A stretch of 64,000 nt of DNA from Kitasatospora phosalacinea. Its GTDB lineage: Bacteria > Actinomycetota > Actinomycetes > Streptomycetales > Streptomycetaceae. The notes below the pieces were generated by a model. The model had not been told where the DNA came from and searched no databases. It saw only the letters and a list, made by a program, of their open reading frames with translations. The stretch's first letter is position 1. Every line of letters begins with the position of its first letter. The position numbers and the translations under genes are program-made. Shown here in pieces: positions 32,348 to 41,351 of the stretch. Location: contig NZ_JNYE01000005.1 of the NCBI RefSeq assembly GCF_000717185.1, positions 68,053 through 132,052 of the forward strand, given 5' to 3'.

Positions 32348-33346
32348 ATGGTGAAGGCCCGCATACCCGCCCCCCGTCGTTCCCTCCTGCTCGGCGCCTC
32401 CGCGCTGCTCGGCACCTCCGCCCTGCTGGTGGCGTGCGGCGCACCGGGCTCCCCCTCCGCGGCGGGGGACGCCGCGCACCGCACCGCCGCCCCGAGCGCC
32501 AGCACCGGCGCGAGCGGCGCGGCGGGCGGGGACGCCTCGGTGGCGGCCCGGCCGACCCCGGGCGAGGCCGCGGAGACCACCGCCGCCCCCACCCGGACCC
32601 CCTCGCCGACCGCGAGCACCTCCCCGACGGCCGCCCCGACGGCCGCCGCCACGCCCGCCTCCCCCTACGCGTCCCCGTCCGCGCCGCGGACGACCGTCCC
32701 GGCGCAGCCGGGCCCGAGCCGCACGGCGGCCACCCCGCCCGCGCCCGCCACCGGCGTGCTGCGGCACACCGCCTCCGGCGGGCGGACGGTCGCGCTGACC
32801 TTCGACGACGGCCCGGGCCCGGCCACCGGCCGGGTGCTGGACCTGCTGGCGCAGTACGGCGCCAAGGCGACGTTCTGCGAGATCGGCGACAACGCGAAGG
32901 CCCGCCCGGCGGCGGTGCAGCGGATCCTCGCCGAGGGCCACCGGCTGTGCGACCACACCGTGGACCACCCGCAGCCGATGCACGCCCAGACGCACGAGCA
33001 GCAGGTCGCCGAGATCGGCGACGCCAAGGCGGACATCGAGCGGGCCGCGGGCGGCAACGCGACGATCACCTGGTGGCGCGCCCCGGGCGGCGACTTCACC
33101 GCGGAGAACGAGCGGATCGGCGCCGACTTCGGCATGAAGTCGCTGGGCTGGACGGTCGACCCGCGCGACTGGTCGCGCCCGGGCGTGCAGGCGATCGTCT
33201 CCGACGTGCAGCACAACCTGCGCCCGGGCGGGGTGGTGCTGATGCACGACGGCGGCGGCGACCGCAGCCAGACGGTGGCGGCGCTCGAACAGCTGCTGCC
33301 GTGGATGGTCGCCCAGGGCTACGCCTTCGACTTCCCGCAGTCCTGA
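32348..33346 (+). CDS. Polysaccharide deacetylase (NodB family) lipoprotein
   Basis: The product is 332 residues. ATG 32348 follows CAGGAG; the open frame upstream does not carry a signal. A lipoprotein signal RRSLLLGASALLGTSALLVAC places the lipobox Cys near residue 27. A Thr/Ala/Pro-rich linker to about 140 spans the wall. NodB motifs follow: TFDDGPG, HTVDHPQPM, WWRAPGGDF, LGWTVDPRDW and LMHDGGG. It likely deacetylates peptidoglycan or another cell-wall glycan outside the membrane. Confidence 0.92.
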   Translation: MVKARIPAPRRSLLLGASALLGTSALLVACGAPGSPSAAGDAAHRTAAPSASTGASGAAGGDASVAARPTPGEAAETTAAPTRTPSPTASTSPTAAPTAAATPASPYASPSAPRTTVPAQPGPSRTAATPPAPATGVLRHTASGGRTVALTFDDGPGPATGRVLDLLAQYGAKATFCEIGDNAKARPAAVQRILAEGHRLCDHTVDHPQPMHAQTHEQQVAEIGDAKADIERAAGGNATITWWRAPGGDFTAENERIGADFGMKSLGWTVDPRDWSRPGVQAIVSDVQHNLRPGGVVLMHDGGGDRSQTVAALEQLLPWMVAQGYAFDFPQS

Positions 33347-33368
33347 CCCGGGCCCCCGGCCGCAGCGC

Positions 33369-34076
33369 TCAGGAGGCGTCCTTGAGCGGCCAGCGCGGGT
33401 CGACCACGGCCGCCGGGTCCTTGCGGCGCAGCCAGCTCTGCAGGTCGGCGGCCCAGGCGCGGTGCCAGTCGACCTGGCGGCGGTGCAGTTCGTCCAGCGG
33501 CAGGTCGCCGGCCTGGTCCGGGTACCGGTGGCCGAGGGCGACGGCGACCCGGACGGCGGCCAGCGCGTCGCTGCCCGCCTCGTGGGCGTCGCGCAGTTCG
33601 ACGCCGTAGACCTCGCAGACCCGCTGCAGGGTGCGCGAGCCCTTGCGGTACTTGTCCAGGGCGCGGTCGACGACCATCGCGTCGACCACCGGGCCGACCG
33701 GGCCGCCGAGGCGCTCGGCCAGCGTGGGCAGGCCGTGGCGGCGCAGTTCGGCGTCGAGCAGGGAGAGGTCGAACGGGGCGTTGAAGGCGACCACGGGGCG
33801 CCCGGCGGCGAGCCGCTCGGCCAGGGCGCGGGCGATCTCCTCGACGGCCGCGGCGGCGGGGCGGCCGTGCGCGCGGGCCTCGGCGTCGGTGATGCCGTGG
33901 ATGGCGGCGGCCTCGGCGGGTATCGGGACGCCCGGGTCGAGCAGCCAGGTGGTGGCGCCCTGGACGCCGCCGCCGAGGGTGTCGACCACGGCGGCGGTGA
34001 CGATCCGTGACTCCTCCGGGTCGGTGCCGGTGGTCTCCAGGTCGAAACCGGTGAGCGGCCCCTTCCACCAGGTCAT
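33369..34076 (-). CDS. DEDDh 3'-5' exonuclease (DNA polymerase III epsilon-like)
   Basis: The product is 235 residues from ATG 34074-34076. Exo I holds D12 and E14 (TGFDLETTG), Exo II is VVAFNAPFDLSLLD, and Exo III has the H and D of DAHEAGSDALAAV. It matches the family of stand-alone epsilon-like exonucleases found in Streptomyces. It could trim DNA or RNA; a polymerase proofreading role is not shown. It converges with the deacetylase gene. Confidence 0.9.
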   Translation of the reverse strand: MTWWKGPLTGFDLETTGTDPEESRIVTAAVVDTLGGGVQGATTWLLDPGVPIPAEAAAIHGITDAEARAHGRPAAAAVEEIARALAERLAAGRPVVAFNAPFDLSLLDAELRRHGLPTLAERLGGPVGPVVDAMVVDRALDKYRKGSRTLQRVCEVYGVELRDAHEAGSDALAAVRVAVALGHRYPDQAGDLPLDELHRRQVDWHRAWAADLQSWLRRKDPAAVVDPRWPLKDAS

Positions 34077-34178
34077 GGGGTGTGTCCTTCCGTCAGCACT
34101 GCCAAGGTGCGTCCATCATCGCCTGCCGCAGTGACAGCGTCCTCGGCACGTCTGCCCCCCGGACGGGCCGGTACGCGC

Positions 34179-35426
34179 TCAGGAGACCGGCCGGGAGTCG
34201 CCCCACAGCCCTTCGAACTCCTCCCGGTAGACCTCCAGCAGCCCGGGCTCGGTGCCGCCGGACTCCTGCCCGGCGCCGCCGCGCAGCACCAGGGCGGGCG
34301 ACTCGATGCCGCGGGCCTTGCGCAGGTAGGGCTGGACGACGCCGAGGTCGGTGGAGCGCCGCCGCCCGCCCGCGCCGGTGGTGCGCTGGCCCTCGACCAG
34401 GTAGGCGGTGAACCGGGGCAGTTCGTCGAACACCCGGATCTCGAAGCTGCCCTGGTCGCGCAGCCGGGCCCGGACCCGGCGCACGTGCATGATGTTCATC
34501 TCCACGGCGCGGCCCAGCTCGCCGCGCCCGATCCCGAGTTCGCGTTCGCGGCGGCGCACCGCGCTGCTCGCCGGGTTGAGGAACAGCAGCCGCACCCGGC
34601 AGCCCTCGGAGGCGAGGCGGACCAGCCGCTTGCCGGTGTAGTTCTGGCAGAGCATGCCCAGGCCGATGCCGACCGCGTCCAGCCGCCGGGCGCCGTCGAG
34701 CAGGTCCTCGACCGGCAGGTCGCGCTGGAGGCGGACCCGGTCGGGGTGGACGGCGACCACGTCGGCGTACCGGCCGGCGACGAGTTCCTCGACCACGTCG
34801 GCGGGGACGCCGCCGTGCGCGCCGTCGAGCAGGGCGAGCAGCCGGGCGGCGGCCCGCTCGGTCTGGTCGAGGACGGTCTGCGACAGGGCCCGGTTGCGGG
34901 AGACCACGTGCCGGGCGACCTCCAGTTCGTCGAGCGCCAGCTCGACCTCCCGGCGGTCCACCAGGTGCGGTTCGAAGCAGGGCCAGTGCTGCACCATCAG
35001 TTCGCGCAGCTGCGGCAGGGTGAGGAAGACCAGCGGGTCGTCGTCGAGCGGGTCGAGCAGGTAGCCCTTGCGGCGGGAGACCTCGCGGACGGCGGCGGCC
35101 CGGTGCACCCACTCCTCGCCGGCCGGTCCGGCGGCGGCGGTGACCCACTCCTCGCCGTGCGCGGGCGCGTAGACGGGGCGCAGCACCTCGTCGACCAGGG
35201 CGCGCATCCGCTGCTCGACCAGGTTGAGCCAGACGTAGGCGCGGCCCGCGAGGCGGACCCGGCGGTAGGCGTCGTCCCACTGCTCGGCGGCCCAGGCGGG
35301 CGGCACGCCCTCGACGGGGCCGGTCTGCGGGGGCAGCGGGCCGCGGCCGCCGCGGACGACCAGCGTCGGGGCCTCGCTGCTGCCCGCCCGCGGGTCCGTG
35401 CCGTCGCCGCCGGCGGGGAACCCCAT
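34179..35426 (-). CDS. SAV2148-type HEPN domain protein
   Basis: The product is 415 residues from ATG 35424-35426. An early helical region (QWDDAYRRVRLAGRAYVWLN, VEQRMRALVDEVL) corresponds to the HEPN part. The C-terminal half has GARRLDAVGIGLGMLCQNYT, VRLLFLNPAS and FEIRVFDELPRFTAYLV, which resembles phospholipase-D/TIR-adjacent DUF modules. It is a conserved Streptomyces family with no known function that I recall. HEPN proteins are often RNases, but the Rx4-6H motif is not obvious here. Confidence 0.75.
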   Translation of the reverse strand: MGFPAGGDGTDPRAGSSEAPTLVVRGGRGPLPPQTGPVEGVPPAWAAEQWDDAYRRVRLAGRAYVWLNLVEQRMRALVDEVLRPVYAPAHGEEWVTAAAGPAGEEWVHRAAAVREVSRRKGYLLDPLDDDPLVFLTLPQLRELMVQHWPCFEPHLVDRREVELALDELEVARHVVSRNRALSQTVLDQTERAAARLLALLDGAHGGVPADVVEELVAGRYADVVAVHPDRVRLQRDLPVEDLLDGARRLDAVGIGLGMLCQNYTGKRLVRLASEGCRVRLLFLNPASSAVRRRERELGIGRGELGRAVEMNIMHVRRVRARLRDQGSFEIRVFDELPRFTAYLVEGQRTTGAGGRRRSTDLGVVQPYLRKARGIESPALVLRGGAGQESGGTEPGLLEVYREEFEGLWGDSRPVS

Positions 35427-35827
35427 CCGCTACCTCACCTCTCGTCCGCCGCCCTGCGGGTGACGGTGCGTCCGCTGTGTCGCTCCACCACGACGGCCCT
35501 GGTCGCACGCCGCGTGGGCCCGGGGCTCGCGGTCCGGACGATCAAGGGTATCGCCCGGTGCCGCCGGGCCGCAGCCCTCTTGACAGCAAGCGGACCGGGC
35601 CCCGACGGTCCGTCACCGCCCGGCCACGCCGCGCCGACGGGCCGGGCCGCCGGGACACCCGTTCGGGCGAACCACGCGCGGATGGACGAGGAGTTCGGGC
35701 CGCCGCCGGGGAGTATGCGGATGTGCCGTGCGTCACCTGGTTGCCGCCCCGCACATGGCCGGGCGCTCCGCCGGGAATCCCCCACAGGAGCGCCAGTTCG
35801 CCTCTTGCGCAAGGAAGTTGAGGACTC
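35427..35827 (+). other. Intergenic region upstream of glgX
   Basis: This is 401 bp with no convincing gene. A consensus -35 TTGACA lies at 35580-35585, but the 17-18 nt position downstream offers only GACGGT as a -10. The glgX ribosome binding site AAGGAAG is at about 35810. Promoters for both flanking divergent genes must lie here. Confidence 0.4.
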
Positions 35828-37936
35828 ATGCAGGTCTGGCCGGGGCAACCGTACCCGCTCGGTGCCACCTATGACGGCGCGGGCACCAACTTCGCCGTGT
35901 TCTCCGAGAGCGCGCACCGGATCGAGCTCTGCCTGCTCGCCGAGGACGGCACCGAGACGGTGGTCGAGCTCCGCGAGACCGACGCCTTCGTCCGGCACGC
36001 CTACCTCCCGGGCGTGCAGCCCGGCCAGCGCTACGGCTTCCGCGTGCACGGCCCGTACCGGCCGGGCCTGGGCCAGCGGCACAACGCCGCGAAGCTGCTG
36101 CTCGACCCGTACGCGAAGGCGATGAGCGGGCACGTCGACTGGGACGAGTCGGTGTACGGCTACCACTTCGGCGCGCCCGAGCGGCGCAACGACCTGGACT
36201 CGGCGCCGCACACCATGCACTCGGTGGTGATCAACCCGTACTTCGACTGGGGCACCGACCGGCCGCCGCGCACCGACTACCACCGCACCGTGGTGTACGA
36301 GGCGCACGTCAAGGGCCTGACCAGGCGGCACCCGGGCATCCCGGAGGAGATCCGCGGCACGTACGCGGGCCTGGCGCACCCGGCGGTGATCGAGCACCTG
36401 GCGAAGCTGGGCGTGACCGCGATCGAGCTGATGCCGGTGCACCAGTTCGTCCGCGACCACCGGCTGCGCGACCTGGGGCTGTCGAACTACTGGGGCTACA
36501 ACTCGGTCGGCTTCTTCGCCCCGCACTCCTCGTACTCCTCCACCGGCGACCGCGGGCAGCAGGTGCAGGAGTTCAAGTCGATGGTGAAGGCGCTGCACGC
36601 GGCCGGGATCGAGGTGATCCTCGACGTGGTCTACAACCACACCGCGGAGGGCAACCACCTGGGCCCGACGCTCTCCTTCCGCGGCCTGGACAACGCCTCG
36701 TACTACCGGCTCGCCAAGGACCGGCGCTTCTACGAGGACACCACCGGCACCGGCAACTCGCTGCTGATGCGCAGCCCGCACGTGCTCCAGATGATCATGG
36801 ACTCGCTGCGCTACTGGGTCACCGAGATGCACGTGGACGGCTTCCGCTTCGACCTGGCCGCGACGCTGGCCCGGCAGTTCCACGAGGTCGACCGGCTCTC
36901 CTCGTTCTTCGACCTCGTCCAGCAGGACCCGGTGGTCTCCCAGGCCAAGCTGATCGCCGAGCCCTGGGACCTCGGCGAGGGCGGCTACCAGGTCGGCAAC
37001 TTCCCGCCGCTGTGGACCGAGTGGAACGGCAAGTACCGCGACACCGTCCGCGACTTCTGGCGCGGCGAGCCCGCGACGCTGGCCGAGTTCGGCTCCCGGC
37101 TGACCGGCTCCTCCGACCTCTACCAGGACGACGGCCGCCGCCCGATCGCCTCGATCAACTTCGTCACCTGCCACGACGGCTTCACCCTGCGCGACCTGGT
37201 CTCCTACAACGGCAAGCACAACGAGGCCAACCACGAGGACAACCGGGACGGCGAGTCGCACAACCGCTCCTGGAACTGCGGCGCCGAGGGCCCCACCACC
37301 GACCCCGCCGTCCTCGACCTGCGGGCCCGCCAGCAGCGCAACTTCATCGCCACCCTGATGCTCTCCCAGGGCGTCCCGATGCTCTGCCACGGCGACGAGG
37401 CCGGGCGCACCCAGCGCGGCAACAACAACGCCTACTGCCAGGACTCCGAGCTGACCTGGGTCGACTGGGAGGGCGCGGACGCCGCGCTGCTGGAGTTCAC
37501 CCAGGGCATGATCTGGCTGCGCCGCGACCACCCGGTCTTCCGCCGCCGCCGCTTCTTCCACGGCCGCCCGGTCTCCGGCCCGCACGCCGACCTCACCGAC
37601 ATCGCCTGGTTCACGCCCGCGGGCGAGGAGATGACCGAGCGGGACTGGTCCACCTCGTACGCGAAGTCGCTGACCGTCTTCCTCAACGGCAACGCCATCT
37701 CCGAGCCGGACCGGCGCGGCGGCAAGATCGTCGACGACTCCTTCCTGCTGATGTTCAACGCCCACTTCGAACCGCTCACCTTCACCGTCCCCGCCGGTCA
37801 CGGCGAGGCCTGGCAGGTCGTCGTCGACACCGCCCTCCCCGCCCTCCCCCCGCGCGGCGCCGGCCCCCGCGTCAAGGCCGGCGACACCCTGCGCCTGCCC
37901 GACCGCGCGCTGCTGGTGCTCCAGCGCCCGGCGTAG
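35828..37936 (+). CDS. glgX: Glycogen debranching enzyme (isoamylase type)
   Basis: The product is 702 residues from ATG 35828, preceded by AAGGAAG. An N-terminal CBM48 domain (YPLGATYDGAGTNFAVFSES) is followed by a GH13 barrel with nucleophile D342 (FRFDLA), acid/base E378 (AEPWD) and D450 (CHDGFT). It cleaves alpha-1,6 branches of glycogen. With TreY and TreZ downstream it forms the debranching step (TreX-like) of the trehalose pathway, separated from them by an SDR gene. Confidence 0.96.
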   Translation: MQVWPGQPYPLGATYDGAGTNFAVFSESAHRIELCLLAEDGTETVVELRETDAFVRHAYLPGVQPGQRYGFRVHGPYRPGLGQRHNAAKLLLDPYAKAMSGHVDWDESVYGYHFGAPERRNDLDSAPHTMHSVVINPYFDWGTDRPPRTDYHRTVVYEAHVKGLTRRHPGIPEEIRGTYAGLAHPAVIEHLAKLGVTAIELMPVHQFVRDHRLRDLGLSNYWGYNSVGFFAPHSSYSSTGDRGQQVQEFKSMVKALHAAGIEVILDVVYNHTAEGNHLGPTLSFRGLDNASYYRLAKDRRFYEDTTGTGNSLLMRSPHVLQMIMDSLRYWVTEMHVDGFRFDLAATLARQFHEVDRLSSFFDLVQQDPVVSQAKLIAEPWDLGEGGYQVGNFPPLWTEWNGKYRDTVRDFWRGEPATLAEFGSRLTGSSDLYQDDGRRPIASINFVTCHDGFTLRDLVSYNGKHNEANHEDNRDGESHNRSWNCGAEGPTTDPAVLDLRARQQRNFIATLMLSQGVPMLCHGDEAGRTQRGNNNAYCQDSELTWVDWEGADAALLEFTQGMIWLRRDHPVFRRRRFFHGRPVSGPHADLTDIAWFTPAGEEMTERDWSTSYAKSLTVFLNGNAISEPDRRGGKIVDDSFLLMFNAHFEPLTFTVPAGHGEAWQVVVDTALPALPPRGAGPRVKAGDTLRLPDRALLVLQRPA

Positions 37937-37987
37937 TGCTCCGGTTCGCCCCCGACCGGTACGCCTAACCGCGCCCGGGCCCGGGTA

Positions 37988-38025
37988 ACCCCCTCTGCAG
38001 CGTGAAACCGCAGATCAGAGGGGGT
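37988..38025 (+). promoter_or_regulatory. Hairpin that hides the ribosome binding site of the SDR gene
   Basis: ACCCCCTCTG (37988-37997) pairs perfectly with CAGAGGGGGT (38016-38025), with an inner CTGC/GCAG helix. The right arm contains GAGGGGG, the likely ribosome binding site of the GTG at 38031. It also lies 50 bp after the glgX stop. It could act as a terminator or as a switch on SDR translation. Confidence 0.5.
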
Positions 38026-38030
38026 ACGAA

Positions 38031-38873
38031 GTGTCTCGTCGGTGGTTGGTGACCGGGTGTTCGTCGGGGCTGGGGCTGGCGCTGGCGCGGGCGGTGGTGG
38101 CGGCCGGGGACCGGATCGTGGCGACCAGCCGGGGGGCCTCGCCGCTGGACGCGCTGGCGGCGCAGTTCCCGGCGCAGGTGGTGCCGGCCCGGCTGGAGCT
38201 GCGCAGCGCGGCGGACTGCGCGGCGGTGGTGGAGCTGGCCCGCGAGCGCCTGGGCGGGGTGGACGTGCTGGTGAACAACGCCGGGGTGGGCCTGTTCGGG
38301 GCGGTGGAGGAGGTCTCGGACGCGGAGCTGCGCGACCAGCTGGAGGTGCTGGCGGTGGCGCCGTGGCGGCTGGCCCGGCTGGTGCTGCCGCTGATGCGGG
38401 CGCAGGGCGGCGGGCACGTGGTGAACGTCTCCTCGGTGGGCGGCCGGATGGCCTTCCCCGGCCTGGGGGCGTACGTGGCGGGCAAGTTCGCGCTGGAGGG
38501 GGCGAGCCTGGCGCTGGCGGCGGAGGCCGCGCCGTTCGGGGTGCGGGTGACGGTGGTGGAGCCGGGCGGTTTCGCCACCTCGTACGGGAACTCGCTGGCC
38601 GAGGCGGCGGGGCGGCTGCCGGAGTACGGGGAGGCGCTGGCGCCGATGCGCGCGGCGCTGCGCGGCATGGCGGGGGACGCGGAGCTGAACCGGCCGGAGG
38701 CGTTCGCGGAGCTGGTGCTGCGGGTCGTCGCGGCGGGGTCGGGCCCGGTGCGGGTGCCGGTGGGGCCGGACGCGTACGCGATGGTGGAGGCGGCGCTGAC
38801 CGGGGAGGCGGCGGAGCTGGCGGCGGCCCGGGCGCTGGCGGGCGAGGGGGTCGCGGAGCCCGATCCGGTCTGA
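38031..38873 (+). CDS. Short-chain dehydrogenase/reductase (classical SDR)
   Basis: The product is 280 residues from GTG 38031. The cofactor motif is TGCSSGLG (TGxxxGxG), NNAG follows, catalytic Ser lies in VNVSSVGG and the Y148-x3-K152 pair in YVAGK. T-S-R after the second beta strand suggests NADP(H) preference. It sits between glgX and treY but no link to trehalose chemistry is evident. The substrate is unknown. Confidence 0.9.
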   Translation: MSRRWLVTGCSSGLGLALARAVVAAGDRIVATSRGASPLDALAAQFPAQVVPARLELRSAADCAAVVELARERLGGVDVLVNNAGVGLFGAVEEVSDAELRDQLEVLAVAPWRLARLVLPLMRAQGGGHVVNVSSVGGRMAFPGLGAYVAGKFALEGASLALAAEAAPFGVRVTVVEPGGFATSYGNSLAEAAGRLPEYGEALAPMRAALRGMAGDAELNRPEAFAELVLRVVAAGSGPVRVPVGPDAYAMVEAALTGEAAELAAARALAGEGVAEPDPV

Positions 38874-38960
38874 GCGCGGGGGGGCGCCGCGCGCCCGTTC
38901 GGCGCCCGTTCGGCGCAGTGCGGGCGGTAGGGGCGGGGCGGCCAGGGTAGGCATGCGGGT

Positions 38961-41351
38961 ATGACCTCAGCCGCCGCACGCCCCGAGCCGGCCGGTACCC
39001 CGACGGCCAGTTACCGGCTCCAGCTGCAGCCGGAGTTCACGCTGCACGACGCCCGCCGGGCGGTGCCGTACCTGGCGGCGCTCGGCGTGTCGCACCTGCA
39101 CCTGTCGCCGCTGCTGGAGGCGGTGGCGGGGTCGACGCACGGGTACGACACGCTCGACCACAGCCGGATCAGCGAGCAGCTGGGCGGCGAGGGGGCGCTG
39201 CGCGAGCTGGCCGCGGAGGCGGCGGCGCACGGGCTGGCGCTGATCGCGGACGTGGTGCCGAACCACATGGCGCTGCCGGTGCCGGAGCGGCTGAACGGGC
39301 CGCTGTGGCAGGTGCTGAAGAACGGCCCGGACGACCCGTTCGCGGCCTGGTTCGACATCGACTGGACGGCCCAGCCGGGCCCGGTGGACGCGCCGGAGCG
39401 GGGGCGGCTGCTGCTGCCGCTGCTGGGCGACCGGCTGGGCGCGGTGCTGGGGCAGCTGGCGGTGGACGGCGGGGTGCTGCGCTACCACGAGCACGAGTTC
39501 CCGCTGCGGCCCGGCACCGAGGGGCTGCCGCTGCCGGAGCTGCTGGAGCGGCAGTGGTACCGGCTGTGCTGGTGGCAGCTGGCCGACGAGCAGGTCAACT
39601 ACCGCCGCTTCTTCACCGTCAACGACCTGATCGCCGTCCGGGTGGAGGTCCCGGAGGTGTTCGAGGCGACGCACGGGGTGCTGCTGCGGCTGCACCGGGA
39701 GGGCGTGCTGGCGGGCTTCCGGATCGACCACCCGGACGGGCTGGCGGATCCGCGCGGCTACCTGCGGCGGCTCGCGGAGGCCACCGGCGGGGCGTACACG
39801 GTGGTGGAGAAGATCCTGACCGGGGACGAGGCGCTGCCCGCGGACTGGCCGTGCGCGGGGACGACGGGGTACGACGCGCTGCGCCGGATCGACGGGGTGC
39901 TGACCGACCGGCGGGGCGCGGAGAAGCTGTTCGCGGCCTACCGGCGGGACGTGGGCGAGGCGGCCGGTCCGGCGGAGGCGGGCCGGGCCGGGCGGGCCGA
40001 GATGGTCGCGCCGGGCGGGGCGCTGTCGGCGGAGACCGAGCGGCTGGCCCGCCTGGTGGGGCGGATCTGCGCGGAGGGCCCGGAGCTGGCGGACCACGCG
40101 CCGCTGGCGGTGCGCCGGGCGCTGGAGGAGCTGCTGGCCGGCTACCCGGTGTACCGGCCGTACGTGGTGCCGGGCGAGGACGCCCCGGCCGAGGCGCGGG
40201 CGGCGCTGGCGGCCCCGCCGGACGGCTCGGACACCGCCCTGCTGGTGCGGGCGCTGGCGCTGGGCGGGCTGGGGCGGTCGGCGGCGAAGGACGAGTTCTG
40301 CCACCGGTTCGGGCAGACCGCGTCGGCGGTGGCGGCGAAGGGCGTGGAGGACACCGCGTTCTACCGGTTCAACGCGCTGCTGTCGCTGAACGAGGTGGGC
40401 GGCCTGCCGGAGCGTCCGGGCGTGTCGGTGGCGGAGTTCCACCACTGGTGCGCGGAGCAGGAGCGGCTGTGGCCGGGCGCGATGACGGCGCTGTCCACGC
40501 ACGACACCAAGCGCAGCGCGGACGCCCGGGCCCGTCTGGCGGTGCTGGCGGAGCTGCCGGAGGTGTGGGCGGCGGAGTGCGCGGCGTGGACGCTGGCGGC
40601 GGGGCCGTGCGCGGACCGCTCGACGGCCTGGCTGCTGTGGCAGACGCTGCTGGCGGCGTGGCCGCTGTCCGAGGAGCGGCTGCTGGGGGTGGTGCTGAAG
40701 TCGGTGCGGGAGGCGAAGCGGCGCACCTCGTGGAAGGAGCCGGACACCGGGTTCGAGGGCTGGCTGACGCAGTACCTGCGGGGGGCGCTGGCCAATCCGG
40801 GACTGTGCCCGCGGATCGCCGGGTTCGCCGGGCTGATCGCGCCGTTCGCCCGGGTGAACTCGCTGTCGGCGGCGCTGCTGCACCTGCTGGCGCCGGGCGT
40901 GCCGGACGTGTTCCAGGGTGGCGAGGAGCCGCTGTACACGCTGGTCGACCCGGACAACCGGGCGCCGGTGGACCTGGGCGCGCTGGCGGTGCGGCTGACC
41001 GACTCGCCGGAGCCGCGCCCGGGCGACCTGGCCCGGGAGAAGCTGCACCTGACCACCACGGCCCTGCACCTGCGCCGCACCCGCGAGCTGGGCTCGTACC
41101 GGCCGCTGGCGGCGGACGGCCCGGCCGCGGAGCACCTGGTGGCGTTCGGGCGGGGCGAGCGGGTGCTGTGCGCGGCGACCCGGCTGCCGTACGGGCTGCA
41201 CCGGGCGGGCGGCTGGCGCGAGACCACGCTGGAGCTGCCGCCGGGCCGCTGGACGGACCTGCTGACGGACCGCCACTTCACCGGCGGCCCGGTCGAACTG
41301 TCTTACCTGTTCCGGCAGTTGCCGGTGGCGTTGCTCTCGGAGGGGTCGTGA
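38961..41351 (+). CDS. treY: Malto-oligosyltrehalose synthase
   Basis: The product is 796 residues from ATG 38961. No good ribosome binding site precedes it; TAGGGT at about 38946 might be a -10 giving a very short leader. GH13 residues are D256 (FRIDHPDG), E283 (VVEKIL) and D515 (THDTKRS), and the opening TASYRLQLQPEFTLHDA is diagnostic of TreY. It isomerises the reducing end of maltodextrin to a trehalosyl group. Its stop overlaps the treZ start (TGATG). Confidence 0.96.
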   Translation: MTSAAARPEPAGTPTASYRLQLQPEFTLHDARRAVPYLAALGVSHLHLSPLLEAVAGSTHGYDTLDHSRISEQLGGEGALRELAAEAAAHGLALIADVVPNHMALPVPERLNGPLWQVLKNGPDDPFAAWFDIDWTAQPGPVDAPERGRLLLPLLGDRLGAVLGQLAVDGGVLRYHEHEFPLRPGTEGLPLPELLERQWYRLCWWQLADEQVNYRRFFTVNDLIAVRVEVPEVFEATHGVLLRLHREGVLAGFRIDHPDGLADPRGYLRRLAEATGGAYTVVEKILTGDEALPADWPCAGTTGYDALRRIDGVLTDRRGAEKLFAAYRRDVGEAAGPAEAGRAGRAEMVAPGGALSAETERLARLVGRICAEGPELADHAPLAVRRALEELLAGYPVYRPYVVPGEDAPAEARAALAAPPDGSDTALLVRALALGGLGRSAAKDEFCHRFGQTASAVAAKGVEDTAFYRFNALLSLNEVGGLPERPGVSVAEFHHWCAEQERLWPGAMTALSTHDTKRSADARARLAVLAELPEVWAAECAAWTLAAGPCADRSTAWLLWQTLLAAWPLSEERLLGVVLKSVREAKRRTSWKEPDTGFEGWLTQYLRGALANPGLCPRIAGFAGLIAPFARVNSLSAALLHLLAPGVPDVFQGGEEPLYTLVDPDNRAPVDLGALAVRLTDSPEPRPGDLAREKLHLTTTALHLRRTRELGSYRPLAADGPAAEHLVAFGRGERVLCAATRLPYGLHRAGGWRETTLELPPGRWTDLLTDRHFTGGPVELSYLFRQLPVALLSEGS

